A stretch of 51,509 nucleotides of DNA from a bacterium (GCA_029218465.1 JAQXRJ010000085.1:1-51509), one strand, 5' to 3'; positions 24,936 through 33,284 are shown, counted from the stretch's first letter. The notes: generated by a model from the letters alone, not told the origin. Numbers and translations are program-made.

Positions 24936-25451
24936 TTATTTTTTCTTTCCAAATCTACTAAACGGAAAAAGTGTATATGATGCTTTTCCTTTTATATTTG
25001 ATTTTTTAATAAGACCAATCATTCTACTATCTTTTGAATTTTCTCTATTATCACCTAATACTAAGTAATATCCATCAGGTATTGTTTCTTTTCCAGATAT
25101 TGACTCAACACTAAAATCACTTGTAATAGTACCTGTAGCAAGATATTTTTCATCTATTTTTTCATCATTAATATAAAGTTTATTGTTTATGCATTCAACC
25201 TTGTCACCTGGTATTCCTATAACTCTTTTTATAATAGATTCACCCTCATATTTTATTACAACAATATCATATCTTTTTATATCATTAAACTTGTAACTTA
25301 TTTTGTCAAGCAACATTATATCTCCATTTAAGAGTGTATCTTTCATAGATGGACCAACCACTCTAACTGGAGATACTATAAACGTTCTTATTAATACAAC
25401 TATTATAATTATAATAACATATTCATACGTATCTTTAATAATTTTTTTCAT
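24936..25451 (-). CDS. lepB: Signal peptidase I
   Basis: 171 residues from ATG 25451 (an alternative ATG at 25475 lies inside the rplS terminator hairpin). A single N-terminal membrane helix (about 9-28) precedes GPSMKDTLLNGD with catalytic Ser35, and KRVIGIPGD holds catalytic Lys75; the GDNRENSKDSRMIGLI box near the end is also typical. It cleaves secretory signal peptides outside the membrane. In Bacillus lepB follows rplS, as here. No strong ribosome site precedes 25451, so translation may depend on the hairpin or on coupling. Confidence 0.95.
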   Translation of the reverse strand: MKKIIKDTYEYVIIIIIVVLIRTFIVSPVRVVGPSMKDTLLNGDIMLLDKISYKFNDIKRYDIVVIKYEGESIIKRVIGIPGDKVECINNKLYINDEKIDEKYLATGTITSDFSVESISGKETIPDGYYLVLGDNRENSKDSRMIGLIKKSNIKGKASYTLFPFSRFGKKK

Positions 25452-25465
25452 GATTAAAAATAAAA

Positions 25466-25485
25466 AATAAGGCATAAGCCTTATT
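25466..25485 (-). terminator. Hairpin at the rplS stop and lepB start
   Basis: AATAAGGC / GCCTTATT with a four-base ATAA loop, followed on the minus strand by TTTTTTATTTTT. It contains the rplS stop codon and the alternative lepB ATG 25475. A strong terminator in form, but lepB follows without its own promoter, so read-through or partial attenuation is likely. Confidence 0.75.
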
Positions 25486-25828
25486 CTTGTCCTCTTTCTT
25501 TAATTTTGTATTGACCAACCATATGTCTTAAGAATGTCAACTTAGCACGTCTTACTTTACCTTTTTTAACAACTGTTATCTTATCAATGCTTGGTGAATG
25601 AACAGGAAATATCCTTTCTACTCCAACTCCATAAGAATTCTTTCTTACAGTAAACGTTTCACTTATCCCTGATCCTTTACGTGCAATTACAGTTCCTTCA
25701 AATGCTTGAATTCTTTGTCTTTTGCCTTCGACAATTTTAACATCAACCCTAACAGTGTCTCCAACTCTAAATTCTGGAACATTAGGATTAAGTTGTTTAG
25801 CAGTAATTTTATCAATTACATTGCTCAT
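25481..25828 (-). CDS. rplS: 50S ribosomal protein L19
   Basis: 115 residues. [62 protein letters not shown] is the L19 core, ending in the conserved [23 protein letters not shown]19 sits at the 30S-50S interface. In many Firmicutes rplS is next to trmD; here trmD-rimM is 14 kb away. AGGAGTGA precedes ATG. Confidence 0.98.
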   Translation of the reverse strand: MSNVIDKITAKQLNPNVPEFRVGDTVRVDVKIVEGKRQRIQAFEGTVIARKGSGISETFTVRKNSYGVGVERIFPVHSPSIDKITVVKKGKVRRAKLTFLRHMVGQYKIKERGQE

Positions 25829-25932
25829 GATATCACTCCTTCTTTATTAAATAATCTTATAATACTTAAAATATTAAAGCGGATTAAGTTTTTCAACTCA
25901 TTAAGTGTAACATAAATTATATTTAAATACAA
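25829..25932 (-). promoter_or_regulatory. rplS promoter and leader (candidate L19 leader RNA)
   Basis: TTGTAT (25927-25932), 17 bases, TACACT (25904-25909) with an extended -10 (TGT before TACACT). The ~75-base leader contains GAGTTGAAAAACTT, a stem with a GAAA loop, and lies where Firmicutes carry an L19 autoregulatory leader. Structure identity not proven. Confidence 0.5.
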
Positions 25933-25937
25933 TATAT

Positions 25938-26345
25938 TTATTTACATTTTTTTTCTGTTTCTTCAAGTCTTTTTACTATATGGCTATAAGAAAAGTAACC
26001 ATTTCTAATTAATTTATTCCAATTAGTAATATTTTCTCTTCCCTTTTTTTCTTTTGCTTCTTGCAAGGCTGAATATATTTGTGAATCACTAGCATCGAAA
26101 GTTAAGCCTAATTCTTTACATAAAATTTCCCTAGTTTCTTCATTAATTGTATAGTGCAATGCAGGAAGTGTATCTATCCATCTACTAACAGCATTCCAAA
26201 CTCTTATATTTTTAGTACTAGTTCCAGCTGAAAACAACGTTTTATTTAATTTATCCTTTGCAGTAAGTATCTCCTCTGGTGTGGCATCAGGTGTAATTCC
26301 TAATATTTCATAATATTCTTGTTCCAATTCTTTGTCATATTTCAT
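25938..26345 (-). CDS. Unknown protein with two J-domain-like helical motifs
   Basis: 135 residues, basic, no membrane segment. YYEILGITPDATPEEILTAKDKLNK resembles the first two helices of a J-domain, and a second similar stretch is ILCKELGLTFDASDSQIYSALQEAKEKKG. The HPD tripeptide that defines functional DnaJ proteins is absent in both. Between them is a conserved-looking WNAVSRWIDTLPALHYTINEETREIL. No family certain; possibly a small chaperone-like or adaptor protein. The gene has its own strong promoter and a short leader. Confidence 0.6.
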   Translation of the reverse strand: MKYDKELEQEYYEILGITPDATPEEILTAKDKLNKTLFSAGTSTKNIRVWNAVSRWIDTLPALHYTINEETREILCKELGLTFDASDSQIYSALQEAKEKKGRENITNWNKLIRNGYFSYSHIVKRLEETEKKCK

Positions 26346-26373
26346 TTAAAATCGCCTCTTTCAAAACATGCAC

Positions 26374-26402
26374 ATTATACCATAAAGTTAATTAAAAGTC
26401 AA
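26374..26402 (-). promoter_or_regulatory. Promoter of the J-motif gene
   Basis: TTGACT (26397-26402), 17 bases, TATAAT (26374-26379). The 19 bases TTGACTTTTAATTAACTTT also open the promoter at 45948 on the other strand. Confidence 0.75.
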
Positions 26403-26404
26403 TT

Positions 26405-27601
26405 TTATCCATCTTGTTTCTCTATAACTTTATTATATTCTTCAATATAAGCATCTGTAATATTAAAATAATCCGTAATATTTTCACACACTTTATAAAA
26501 CACTTCAACACTAACATAATTTTCATGCTCAACTGTGTTTATAATTTTTTCTTTTATTATATATTCACTTTTTTCTAAATTACTTTTTATTTTGTTTCTA
26601 GACCTTAGTATAGCCTCATTTATTGCTTCTTCTACAGAATATATATTAACTTTTTCGTTTGTTTCGATTTCATTACAATAATTAAGACTTATAGGCACAA
26701 TAGCATTATTAATGGAAAATATATTTTCTTCTTTATAAGTTTTATATTTATTAAAATTTAAAAAATAAGCTTCTTTATCAAAAAACTTTATTTTTAGTCT
26801 TTTTGATTTATTTGATGTATAATTAACTTCTTTATAATACAAAGGCATATCTATAGTTGTTTTATACCATACTTCAGCATAAACTAATCCTTTCGCAGAT
26901 ATTGTGTTTTTTATTTTGTCATTCTTAGTTATTAATCCTGATACAATAACATCGCCCTTTTTTACATAATCTCCAATTTTCTTTTTTATTTCACCATGAC
27001 TTGCTTCTATTTTAGTTATTATACCTGATTTTTTCGCAATAAGATTTCTTTTTGGAAGTTCCTCACTCTTGTTCTTAATTATTCGTTCTTCAACACGGAT
27101 TTCATATGTACTACCAATTCTATTTATTTCCAACCATTCAATGTTTTCTTTATTATTATTAAGTATTTTTTCAACTATTTTTTCTTTTTCTTTATAGCTC
27201 TTTACTAAATTAAATTTTTTTATTCCATAAGTATTTAGTTCATTATATAACAAACCTCTTATTTCTCTTTTCGAATGGACAACTTCTACATCGAAAATTA
27301 TATTAGATAATAACAATAAATAAAAATATCCAATACAAAAAACAATAATAAAAATTAGATGTCTTTTAACAATATCTATTATCTTTATTAAGCCATATAA
27401 TTTAATAATTTTTATTTCGTACACTGTTTTTATTCTTTTTATATTTTCATAATCTTTTTTTGAAACCTTTATGTATGCACATTTATCACGTATCTCTATA
27501 TTTTCTATATAAATTCCATAATTATATATTTTTTTTATAAAACGTCTTACATCTTTCCCTATAATTTTTAACTCATAATAACTATTAAACAATAAAATCA
27601 C
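26405..27601 (-). CDS. yqfD: Sporulation protein YqfD
   Basis: Up to 398 residues; the frame opens with GTG at 27601 overlapping the yqfC stop, but TTG 27592, eight bases after GGAG, is an equally likely start. One membrane helix near 85-105 (LIFIVFCIGYFYLLLLSNIIF), a charged N-terminal part, and the YqfD core (VVHSKREIRGLLYNELNTYGIKKFNLVKS...WLEINRIGSTYEIRVEERI, NLIAKKSGIITKIEASHGEIKKKIGDYVKKGDVIVSGLI). YqfD is a sigma-E-controlled mother-cell protein needed for sporulation in Bacillus. It forms a coupled pair with yqfC. Confidence 0.88.
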   Translation of the reverse strand: MILLFNSYYELKIIGKDVRRFIKKIYNYGIYIENIEIRDKCAYIKVSKKDYENIKRIKTVYEIKIIKLYGLIKIIDIVKRHLIFIIVFCIGYFYLLLLSNIIFDVEVVHSKREIRGLLYNELNTYGIKKFNLVKSYKEKEKIVEKILNNNKENIEWLEINRIGSTYEIRVEERIIKNKSEELPKRNLIAKKSGIITKIEASHGEIKKKIGDYVKKGDVIVSGLITKNDKIKNTISAKGLVYAEVWYKTTIDMPLYYKEVNYTSNKSKRLKIKFFDKEAYFLNFNKYKTYKEENIFSINNAIVPISLNYCNEIETNEKVNIYSVEEAINEAILRSRNKIKSNLEKSEYIIKEKIINTVEHENYVSVEVFYKVCENITDYFNITDAYIEEYNKVIEKQDG

Positions 27602-27831
27602 TCCAGTTCAATTGATTTTATATCTCCTTCTATTAACAATTCTTTATCTAAGAGTTTTTTTATCAAAAGATTATTTCCTTTTACAATTATATTCTTTTTT
27701 TTTGTAGAAATATTTACTCTTGTTTTTTCCATTACAATTATTTTTTCATAATTGATTATATTTACTTTGTTATCAATAAAACTAATTTTACATTGTTCAT
27801 CAAAAATATAATTTTTTAATTCTTTAAACAT
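27598..27831 (-). CDS. yqfC: YabP/YqfC family sporulation protein
   Basis: 77 residues; NIINYEKIIVMEKTRVNIST...IIVKGNNLLIKKLLDKELLIEGDIKSIELE fits the YqfC pattern of short strands ending in IxGxIxxIE. Involved in spore development in Bacillus. It is immediately upstream of yqfD and its TGA overlaps the yqfD GTG, the same order as in Bacillus. Confidence 0.88.
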   Translation of the reverse strand: MFKELKNYIFDEQCKISFIDNKVNIINYEKIIVMEKTRVNISTKKKNIIVKGNNLLIKKLLDKELLIEGDIKSIELE

Positions 27832-27845
27832 ATATTCACCAATTA

Positions 27846-27853
27846 ATTATATG
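27846..27853 (-). promoter_or_regulatory. sigE-like -10 box of yqfC-yqfD
   Basis: CATATAAT, 7 of 8 match to the Bacillus sigma-E -10 consensus CATACAAT, with GCTTATT 14 bases upstream as a possible -35. Known sigma-E control of yqfCD in Bacillus supports it. Confidence 0.5.
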
Positions 27854-27871
27854 TTTTAATATAAAAAATAA

Positions 27872-27885
27872 GCTACATTTGTAGC
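27872..27885 (-). terminator. Terminator of the 27.9-29.2 kb gene
   Basis: GCTAC / GTAGC stem with a four-base loop followed by TTATTTTTTATATT on the minus strand, upstream of yqfC. Confidence 0.7.
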
Positions 27886-27889
27886 CATT

Positions 27890-29161
27890 TTAATTATCTT
27901 GAAAAACAAGAAATTTCTTATTTTTAATTCTTTTTACTTTTCTATAATTTTTATTTACTCCTTTTTCTATATTATCAATATTGCTTAGTAAGTTATTAAT
28001 TATAGAATTTCTAAAACTTATTTTTTTATTATGATGATTAATCAAAGAATGTGTTAATGTATTTAGCTCCTCTGAATTATTCATAACTGTTTTTATATTT
28101 ATAATCTCACTCATTATATAAGAATATAAATGTGGATTTTGTCTTATTTCTATATCATTTATTGAAAATAGATATTGTATTATTTCTTGTAAATAATTTG
28201 AAAATTCATTTTCAAAGTCACCTATAGAAAAATCTTTATTTATACACGAATTTGAATTTATATATGATTTATATTTCCCTTTATTATAATATATAGTTTC
28301 AATTACGATATCACTAAAGACCGTATTATATTTTAAATATGCAGATTGATATTTTAATTTTTTAAATTTATTCATATTAAGCAATTCAATTAAACTATCA
28401 TATTTTTTTAATAATAAATTTTCATATCTAATAATATTTTCTTCTTCTTGCTTTATTTTACTTTTATCTCCAAACATTTTCATTTTGCACAAATAAATAA
28501 TCGTTCTATATAAATTAACATCATCTCCTAATCTTAGTAAATAAGAATTATTATCACTTAGTTCTATATTTAATAAATCTTTTTTTATCATACATAACTC
28601 ATTAATATATCTGCAAGCCAAACTATCTATACATATTTCTTCTAATATACTATTTCTTTTTTCAATATTAAACTTAGCTAATACATTCAATTTAGAATTA
28701 TCATTTTCATCAGCTTCGTTTACTAAAGCAACGTTATATAATTCCTGTAAATTAGCATAATATTCTATTAATTCATTAATTTGATACAACGTGTTATCAT
28801 CATTTGATTTGGCTAAAAATTGAAATTCATCATCTAACTCTTCTAATATTTGGTCCATTGCTTCAGAAACGATTTCATCATTTTCAGGTTTAATACTTTC
28901 AATCAAATTATTCATTTCTTCAATGTCAAACAAAGCCATATATTTTTTATTAAAGCATAAACTTTTTTGTATTAAGTCTCGATTTTTGTAAAAATCATCA
29001 ACTATTTCAAATTCGTATTCACTCTGTCCATTAAGTAAATTTTTAATATCATGATAAATGCTTTTAATATCTTCTCTTCTGACTAATGTAAAATTCATAC
29101 CATAATATGTAACCAAATAATTATAAATACCTAGATATAGATATGTACTACTGACTTTCAT
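27890..29161 (-). CDS. Large cytoplasmic helical protein of unknown function
   Basis: 423 residues from ATG 29161, chosen for AAGGGAG seven bases upstream; the frame opens 25 codons earlier without a ribosome site. No membrane segment or signal peptide; the sequence is rich in Asn, Ile, Glu and Leu and alternates charged and hydrophobic residues as in helical-bundle proteins (EEMNNLIESIKPENDEIVSEAMDQILEELDDEFQFL). A conserved-looking block is DSLACRYINELCMIKKDLLNIELSDNNSYLLRLGDDVNLYRTIIYLCKMKMFG. No family recognised. It has its own promoter embedded in the hairpin that ends yfhO. Confidence 0.7.
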   Translation of the reverse strand: MKVSSTYLYLGIYNYLVTYYGMNFTLVRREDIKSIYHDIKNLLNGQSEYEFEIVDDFYKNRDLIQKSLCFNKKYMALFDIEEMNNLIESIKPENDEIVSEAMDQILEELDDEFQFLAKSNDDNTLYQINELIEYYANLQELYNVALVNEADENDNSKLNVLAKFNIEKRNSILEEICIDSLACRYINELCMIKKDLLNIELSDNNSYLLRLGDDVNLYRTIIYLCKMKMFGDKSKIKQEEENIIRYENLLLKKYDSLIELLNMNKFKKLKYQSAYLKYNTVFSDIVIETIYYNKGKYKSYINSNSCINKDFSIGDFENEFSNYLQEIIQYLFSINDIEIRQNPHLYSYIMSEIINIKTVMNNSEELNTLTHSLINHHNKKISFRNSIINNLLSNIDNIEKGVNKNYRKVKRIKNKKFLVFQDN

Positions 29162-29182
29162 AACAAAACTCCCTTCAGCATT

Positions 29183-29225
29183 ATTATAACAAAAGATACT
29201 TATTATATCAATTAAGTATCTTTTG
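29183..29225 (-). promoter_or_regulatory. Hairpin overlapping the yfhO stop with the promoter of the next gene inside it
   Basis: CAAAAGATACTTA / TAAGTATCTTTTG (29190-29225) is a perfect 13-bp stem with a 10-base loop containing the yfhO stop. On the same strand TTGATA (29206-29211), 17 bases, TATAAT (29183-29188) makes a promoter whose -35 lies in the loop. So termination of yfhO and initiation of the next gene share one element. Confidence 0.6.
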
Positions 29226-31737
29226 TTTTTTTGCACTTATAGTTTGGACTTTCAACATAAACATTAAATGCGAATAATGAAAAACCAATTAATGACAAGG
29301 TTTTCGCAACTGTCAATCCTGGAGACTTATATTCTATTTTAATATCATGATATCCCTCCTCCATTTTGAAGCCTATAAAAGAGAGATCCGTTTTTTCATA
29401 TTTTATTTTTTTATTGTCAACATAAATATTAAAGCCATTATCATATGGAATACTTAAATTAAAGTATCCATTACTAGAATTATTAATAGAGCCTTCAATT
29501 ACATCTCCACTGATATTTGAAATATTAAATGTGTCAATATCATTATATCCATTAACTAAATCACTATAGTTGATTATATATGTCTCTATATCAGATATTT
29601 TATAATTACCTTTATCAAACTTTATAGTTAATCTATTTAGCTTTTCTTCTGATATTGTATATTCAAATGTCTTATTATTATTATAATACTTCCAATTTTT
29701 ACAAGTTAGTTTATTACTTATACCATTTATATTTATTAAATTATCTCCAACTCCACATGAATTTGAATCTAACAAATTAAATTTTATAAAAAGTATTTCA
29801 TTTTCCAATTTTTTACCTAAATCAATAACAAGTTCTCCATTTTGCTCTGAATCTATTTTAACAACATTATCTTTTTTATCTATTGTTAAATCTTTTTTAA
29901 AAACAATTTCATAGTCAAAATCTATTTTTTTAATATTAGAATTATATTCTACAGCTGAATTGTCATCAATGATTACATAATTAAGAATTGCCTCAACATT
30001 GTATGGATACTCTAATTTATTATAATAAGAAATTGGCATTACTCTATTAGAAACATATCCAATTGGAAGAACATCATTATTTATATACAAATAATTGTTA
30101 TCTATTGATTTTACAAAGTCATAACCTAATTCATTTATTTCTGGTCCAATTAAATATTTATTACCAGAATAAATATTAAATATTAAATTTTTAGGAGCTG
30201 ACAACTGACCTCTACTTCTATTTAAAATATCATTTCCAATCCCTTGATAATAAAAATATTGATAGTTTTGATTTCCTATTGATGAGTAATAACTTGAAGT
30301 ATTATAATCTGAATTCACAATATAATTAGCAGTAGCAAGCCCACCATTTCTATTTGAAATTCTATATATAGAATTATCTATGTTTTGAATATAATCTACT
30401 AATTGTTTTGTTGAATTATTATTATAATCAATTTTTTTAGATTGTAATTTATCTAAATAATTTGAAACAGCAAACATACACATCATAATAATTATTAAAG
30501 GAACATATATATAATAATCTTTTTTTATAATAGAAAATATTATTAAACAACTCATAGTTATGACAAAATCAATATTTAAGTAAAAACTATTATCTTTTGA
30601 GAGAAAGACATATATACCTAAAATTATAAATAAAAATATAGGAATTAAATTACTTTTCTTGCTTTTAAACATACTATTCATCGTAATTGCAATAACAAAT
30701 ATAAACAAAGGAGTAAATGGAATTAACACTTTTGCATTTATATACATTCCTCCATTAAGTAAATAAATAAATATTGGAAATATTAATAAAATTGATAAAC
30801 AAATTGCAAGAAATCTATTTTCTTTTTTCTTTTCAACTATCGAATATATAAGTGCAAAATAGACAAATGACGTTAAGCCTGGGGAATAAGAATTATATAA
30901 TATATAACCGGTATTTATTGTAGGAATAAATAATTTTAAATAATCTATTACAACGGATGTATCAGCTCTTCCATTTAATAAGGCAATAAATGTGGGAAGA
31001 AGTATTATCATACTAGCTAAAATTCCAATAAAAATAGGCATAAGAAATTTAAAGCCATCAGTAAAAAACTGATTGAATTTAATTGTTTTATTAGTCTTTA
31101 TGTAAACATATATTCCATATAAAATAATGCATAAAATTGACGAAATACTAAAAAAATAGCTAGTTGATGTTATTAATATAATACTTAATGTTAAAAGACT
31201 TTTTCTATTATTATTAAAATAATTATCTACTCCTATTAGGCCCATTATTAAAAATGGCATATAGTTAACAAACATAATATGTCTATGAGAATGAAATAGC
31301 AAACATCCAGATAACATGTATAATATAGTACTTATAATAGTAATTTTTTTATCAAACTTCGAACTGATAAAATATTTAAATAATAATACACTTATATAAA
31401 TTAACAGTATTGATGATATCTGTATGTAACTCTTCATAGATATGAATGGCAATAAATAAGAAATTAAAATTGTAGGAGAAAGAAGTCCATAATATGATAA
31501 ATTATAAATATTTTGTCCAGAACCGATATTAAATGCAAAAGATGGAATAAGATTTCCTGTTTTGTAAAATAATTTTCTAAAGTAATCCGGTATTAAATAA
31601 TGCTGTACATTCCAATCAAGAGTAGATCCATAATAATATTTTCCAAATCTTGTTAGAAAAATATAAAAGCATGCAAAAATAATTGTTATAAATATTTCAA
31701 ATTTATATTTATTTATAAAACTCTTTATCTTATTCAT
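29212..31737 (-). CDS. YfhO family membrane protein (GT-C type glycosyltransferase candidate)
   Basis: 841 residues from ATG 31737. About 12-14 hydrophobic segments in the first 440 residues, then a large extracytoplasmic beta-rich domain and a final membrane helix before the positively charged C-terminus. The YfhO-family start is clear: YYYGSTLDWNVQHYLIPDYFRK, then LSYYGLLSPTILISYLLP, and LFHSHRHIMFVNYMPFLIMGLIGVDNYF; the C-terminal part has the usual YNVEAILNYVIIDDNSAV and FIGFKMEEGYHDIKIEYKSPGL. Bacillus YfhO is needed for glycosylation of lipoteichoic acid. It fits the nearby sugar-activation genes. Confidence 0.85.
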   Translation of the reverse strand: MNKIKSFINKYKFEIFITIIFACFYIFLTRFGKYYYGSTLDWNVQHYLIPDYFRKLFYKTGNLIPSFAFNIGSGQNIYNLSYYGLLSPTILISYLLPFISMKSYIQISSILLIYISVLLFKYFISSKFDKKITIISTILYMLSGCLLFHSHRHIMFVNYMPFLIMGLIGVDNYFNNNRKSLLTLSIILITSTSYFFSISSILCIILYGIYVYIKTNKTIKFNQFFTDGFKFLMPIFIGILASMIILLPTFIALLNGRADTSVVIDYLKLFIPTINTGYILYNSYSPGLTSFVYFALIYSIVEKKKENRFLAICLSILLIFPIFIYLLNGGMYINAKVLIPFTPLFIFVIAITMNSMFKSKKSNLIPIFLFIILGIYVFLSKDNSFYLNIDFVITMSCLIIFSIIKKDYYIYVPLIIIMMCMFAVSNYLDKLQSKKIDYNNNSTKQLVDYIQNIDNSIYRISNRNGGLATANYIVNSDYNTSSYYSSIGNQNYQYFYYQGIGNDILNRSRGQLSAPKNLIFNIYSGNKYLIGPEINELGYDFVKSIDNNYLYINNDVLPIGYVSNRVMPISYYNKLEYPYNVEAILNYVIIDDNSAVEYNSNIKKIDFDYEIVFKKDLTIDKKDNVVKIDSEQNGELVIDLGKKLENEILFIKFNLLDSNSCGVGDNLININGISNKLTCKNWKYYNNNKTFEYTISEEKLNRLTIKFDKGNYKISDIETYIINYSDLVNGYNDIDTFNISNISGDVIEGSINNSSNGYFNLSIPYDNGFNIYVDNKKIKYEKTDLSFIGFKMEEGYHDIKIEYKSPGLTVAKTLSLIGFSLFAFNVYVESPNYKCKKTKDT

Positions 31738-31753
31738 AAGTACCACCATTACA

Positions 31754-31782
31754 AGTATATATTAAAATTCATGTCTATTCAA
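31754..31782 (-). promoter_or_regulatory. yfhO promoter
   Basis: TTGAAT (31777-31782), 17 bases, TATACT (31754-31759). Confidence 0.65.
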
Positions 31783-31884
31783 TTAATAATAGAAAAAATA
31801 TTTAAATATTAATTGATATCAAATATAGATAATGTTCTATAATCTTTATGCTGTTTTTTAATACTTTAAAATTAAAATAAAAAA

Positions 31885-31901
31885 ATCCTTAAAATAAGGA
31901 T
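31885..31901 (-). terminator. Terminator of tRNA-Arg
   Basis: ATCCTTA / TAAGGAT stem with three-base loop, then TTTTTTATTTT on the minus strand, just after the tRNA. Confidence 0.85.
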
Positions 31902-31916
31902 CTTAGATTCATAAAA

Positions 31917-31993
<77 letters not shown>

Positions 31994-32017
31994 ATGTATA
32001 ACTCAAATACATATTAA

Positions 32018-32045
32018 ATTATACACTATATTTTAAAATATTCAA
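32018..32045 (-). promoter_or_regulatory. tRNA-Arg promoter
   Basis: TTGAAT (32040-32045), 16 bases, TATAAT (32018-32023), just upstream of the tRNA. Confidence 0.75.
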
Positions 32046-32070
32046 CCTTTTTTAGATATTTTTTTAATTT

Positions 32071-32991
32071 TTACTTTTTAAACTCTTTTACAGTTCTATT
32101 GTCAACATTAAAAATTATCTTATCAACATCATAATTATCAAAAACAGAATATCCAATGGTATAAACTACTTCTTCTAATATATAATCATTTCCCATAAAA
32201 ATACTATTATTAAAGTTAAGAAGCATAGTATCATCATTAATCTCATAATTAATTAATTCAGTTTTAGAATTTAATAAGCTAACTAAATTTGGTTGATATA
32301 TATAACTACTAGATAAACTTTCTATTATAATTTTAATTTTATCTTCGGAATTATTAACATAATTTGTAACTGGGACCAGATAATTTGTATTATCTATATT
32401 ATTTATATAATATACAACTACCTTTTGAATATCTTTTAAGCTTTTAATATTATATGTTTTATTAATACCAAATTCTCTTGTTATCACATTTGGAATGTCA
32501 AAATACTTGCTCAATTCTTCATCATTTACATACAGCTTTATATTATTTATTTCTTTTATTTCAAATATAGAATAAGAAATAGATTCAATTAATTTATTTT
32601 TAAACTTATCATCGACATTCAATATATCTTTAGAAAAATTAATTGATAACGTATCATCTTCTAAGCTTACATCTAATATTTTCGTTTTTTTAGGTACAAT
32701 GCTTTTTAAACCATTTGGCATAGCATTATTATTTATAAGTTTATTAATTATTTCAATAGCTTTATCTTTAGTTTTTTCCACGCTGTTTATTAAAACATTT
32801 ACTTTAACTAATAAATCGTTATCACTTAATAAATATACATAACCTATTTCGGTAGTTTTATATTCTATGGTAGGATTAACATTTAAAGAGTTAATATTAC
32901 TACTTTTGCTAGGCATCATATATATCATTAAAATAATAACGATTGTTATTGTTGTTATAAGTATCTTTCTCATAGCTTTTTTCTTAAGCAT
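32071..32991 (-). CDS. gerM: GerM-like sporulation/germination protein (two GerM domains)
   Basis: 306 residues: an N-terminal membrane helix (about 9-27, ILITTITIVIILMIYMMP) and two GerM-type repeats. The first has VYLLSDNDLLVKVNVLI...AIEIINKLINNN...GLKSIVPKKTKILDVSLEDDTLSINFSKDIL; the second VVVYYINNIDNTNYLVPVTNYVNN...IIIESLSS...LVSLLNSKTELINYEINDDTMLLNFNNSIF. GerM proteins are extracytoplasmic (forespore-side) and needed for spore cortex assembly and germination in Bacillus. It follows gerE by 45 bases and has a sigE-like box upstream. Confidence 0.85.
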   Translation of the reverse strand: MLKKKAMRKILITTITIVIILMIYMMPSKSSNINSLNVNPTIEYKTTEIGYVYLLSDNDLLVKVNVLINSVEKTKDKAIEIINKLINNNAMPNGLKSIVPKKTKILDVSLEDDTLSINFSKDILNVDDKFKNKLIESISYSIFEIKEINNIKLYVNDEELSKYFDIPNVITREFGINKTYNIKSLKDIQKVVVYYINNIDNTNYLVPVTNYVNNSEDKIKIIIESLSSSYIYQPNLVSLLNSKTELINYEINDDTMLLNFNNSIFMGNDYILEEVVYTIGYSVFDNYDVDKIIFNVDNRTVKEFKK

Positions 32992-33006
32992 AGTATCACC
33001 TATAAA

Positions 33007-33034
33007 ATTTTATGAGATTACTTATATTTTATTC
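33007..33034 (-). promoter_or_regulatory. Possible sigE-like promoter of gerM
   Basis: CATAAAAT (33007-33014), 7 of 8 to the sigma-E -10 consensus, with GAATAAA (33028-33034) 13 bases upstream. Spacing one base short; weak -35. Confidence 0.35.
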
Positions 33035-33035
33035 A

Positions 33036-33239
33036 TTATAATGAAAGTTCATTTAATTTTAATAATTCTATTACAGCACTGGCTCTTCCTTTAACTCCCA
33101 ATTTTTGCATTGTATTAGATATATGATTTCTAACTGTTTTTTCACTTATTCCGAGTTCACAGGCAATTTCTTTAGTACTGTAATTTTTTATTAAAAGTTC
33201 AAATACTTCTCTTTCACGAAGTGTTAATATTCCTTTAAT
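33036..33239 (-). CDS. gerE: GerE spore transcription factor with an ATT (or CTG) start
   Basis: 67 codons from ATT 33239. The frame GILTLREREVFELLIKNYSTKEIACELGISEKTVRNHISNTMQKLGVKGRASAVIELLKLNELSL is a near-complete GerE, a LuxR-type helix-turn-helix protein. GerE (74 residues in Bacillus) is the last mother-cell regulator, acting on coat genes with sigma-K. No ATG, GTG or TTG exists in the frame before LTLRERE. AAGGAAGGG is followed six bases later by ATT AAA; CTG (33245) directly abuts that site and is less likely. A sigma-K-like -10 lies upstream at 33276-33284. The protein-level identity is strong; the start codon is unusual. Confidence 0.88.
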   Translation of the reverse strand: MKGILTLREREVFELLIKNYSTKEIACELGISEKTVRNHISNTMQKLGVKGRASAVIELLKLNELSL

Positions 33240-33275
33240 ATTCAGCCCTTCCTTCTTATATATTATTATCTATTG

Positions 33276-33284
33276 TATAATATG
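33276..33284 (-). promoter_or_regulatory. sigK-like -10 box of gerE
   Basis: CATATTATA matches the Bacillus sigma-K -10 consensus CATANNNTA exactly. An AC dinucleotide lies 15 bases upstream, one or two bases off the usual spacing. gerE is sigma-K controlled in Bacillus. Confidence 0.5.

Noticed and set aside
27590-27840. Use of UGA as tryptophan as in Mollicutes
   Set aside because: yqfC ends in TGA in frame with yqfD just behind, and Trp is TGG throughout, so the standard code is in use.
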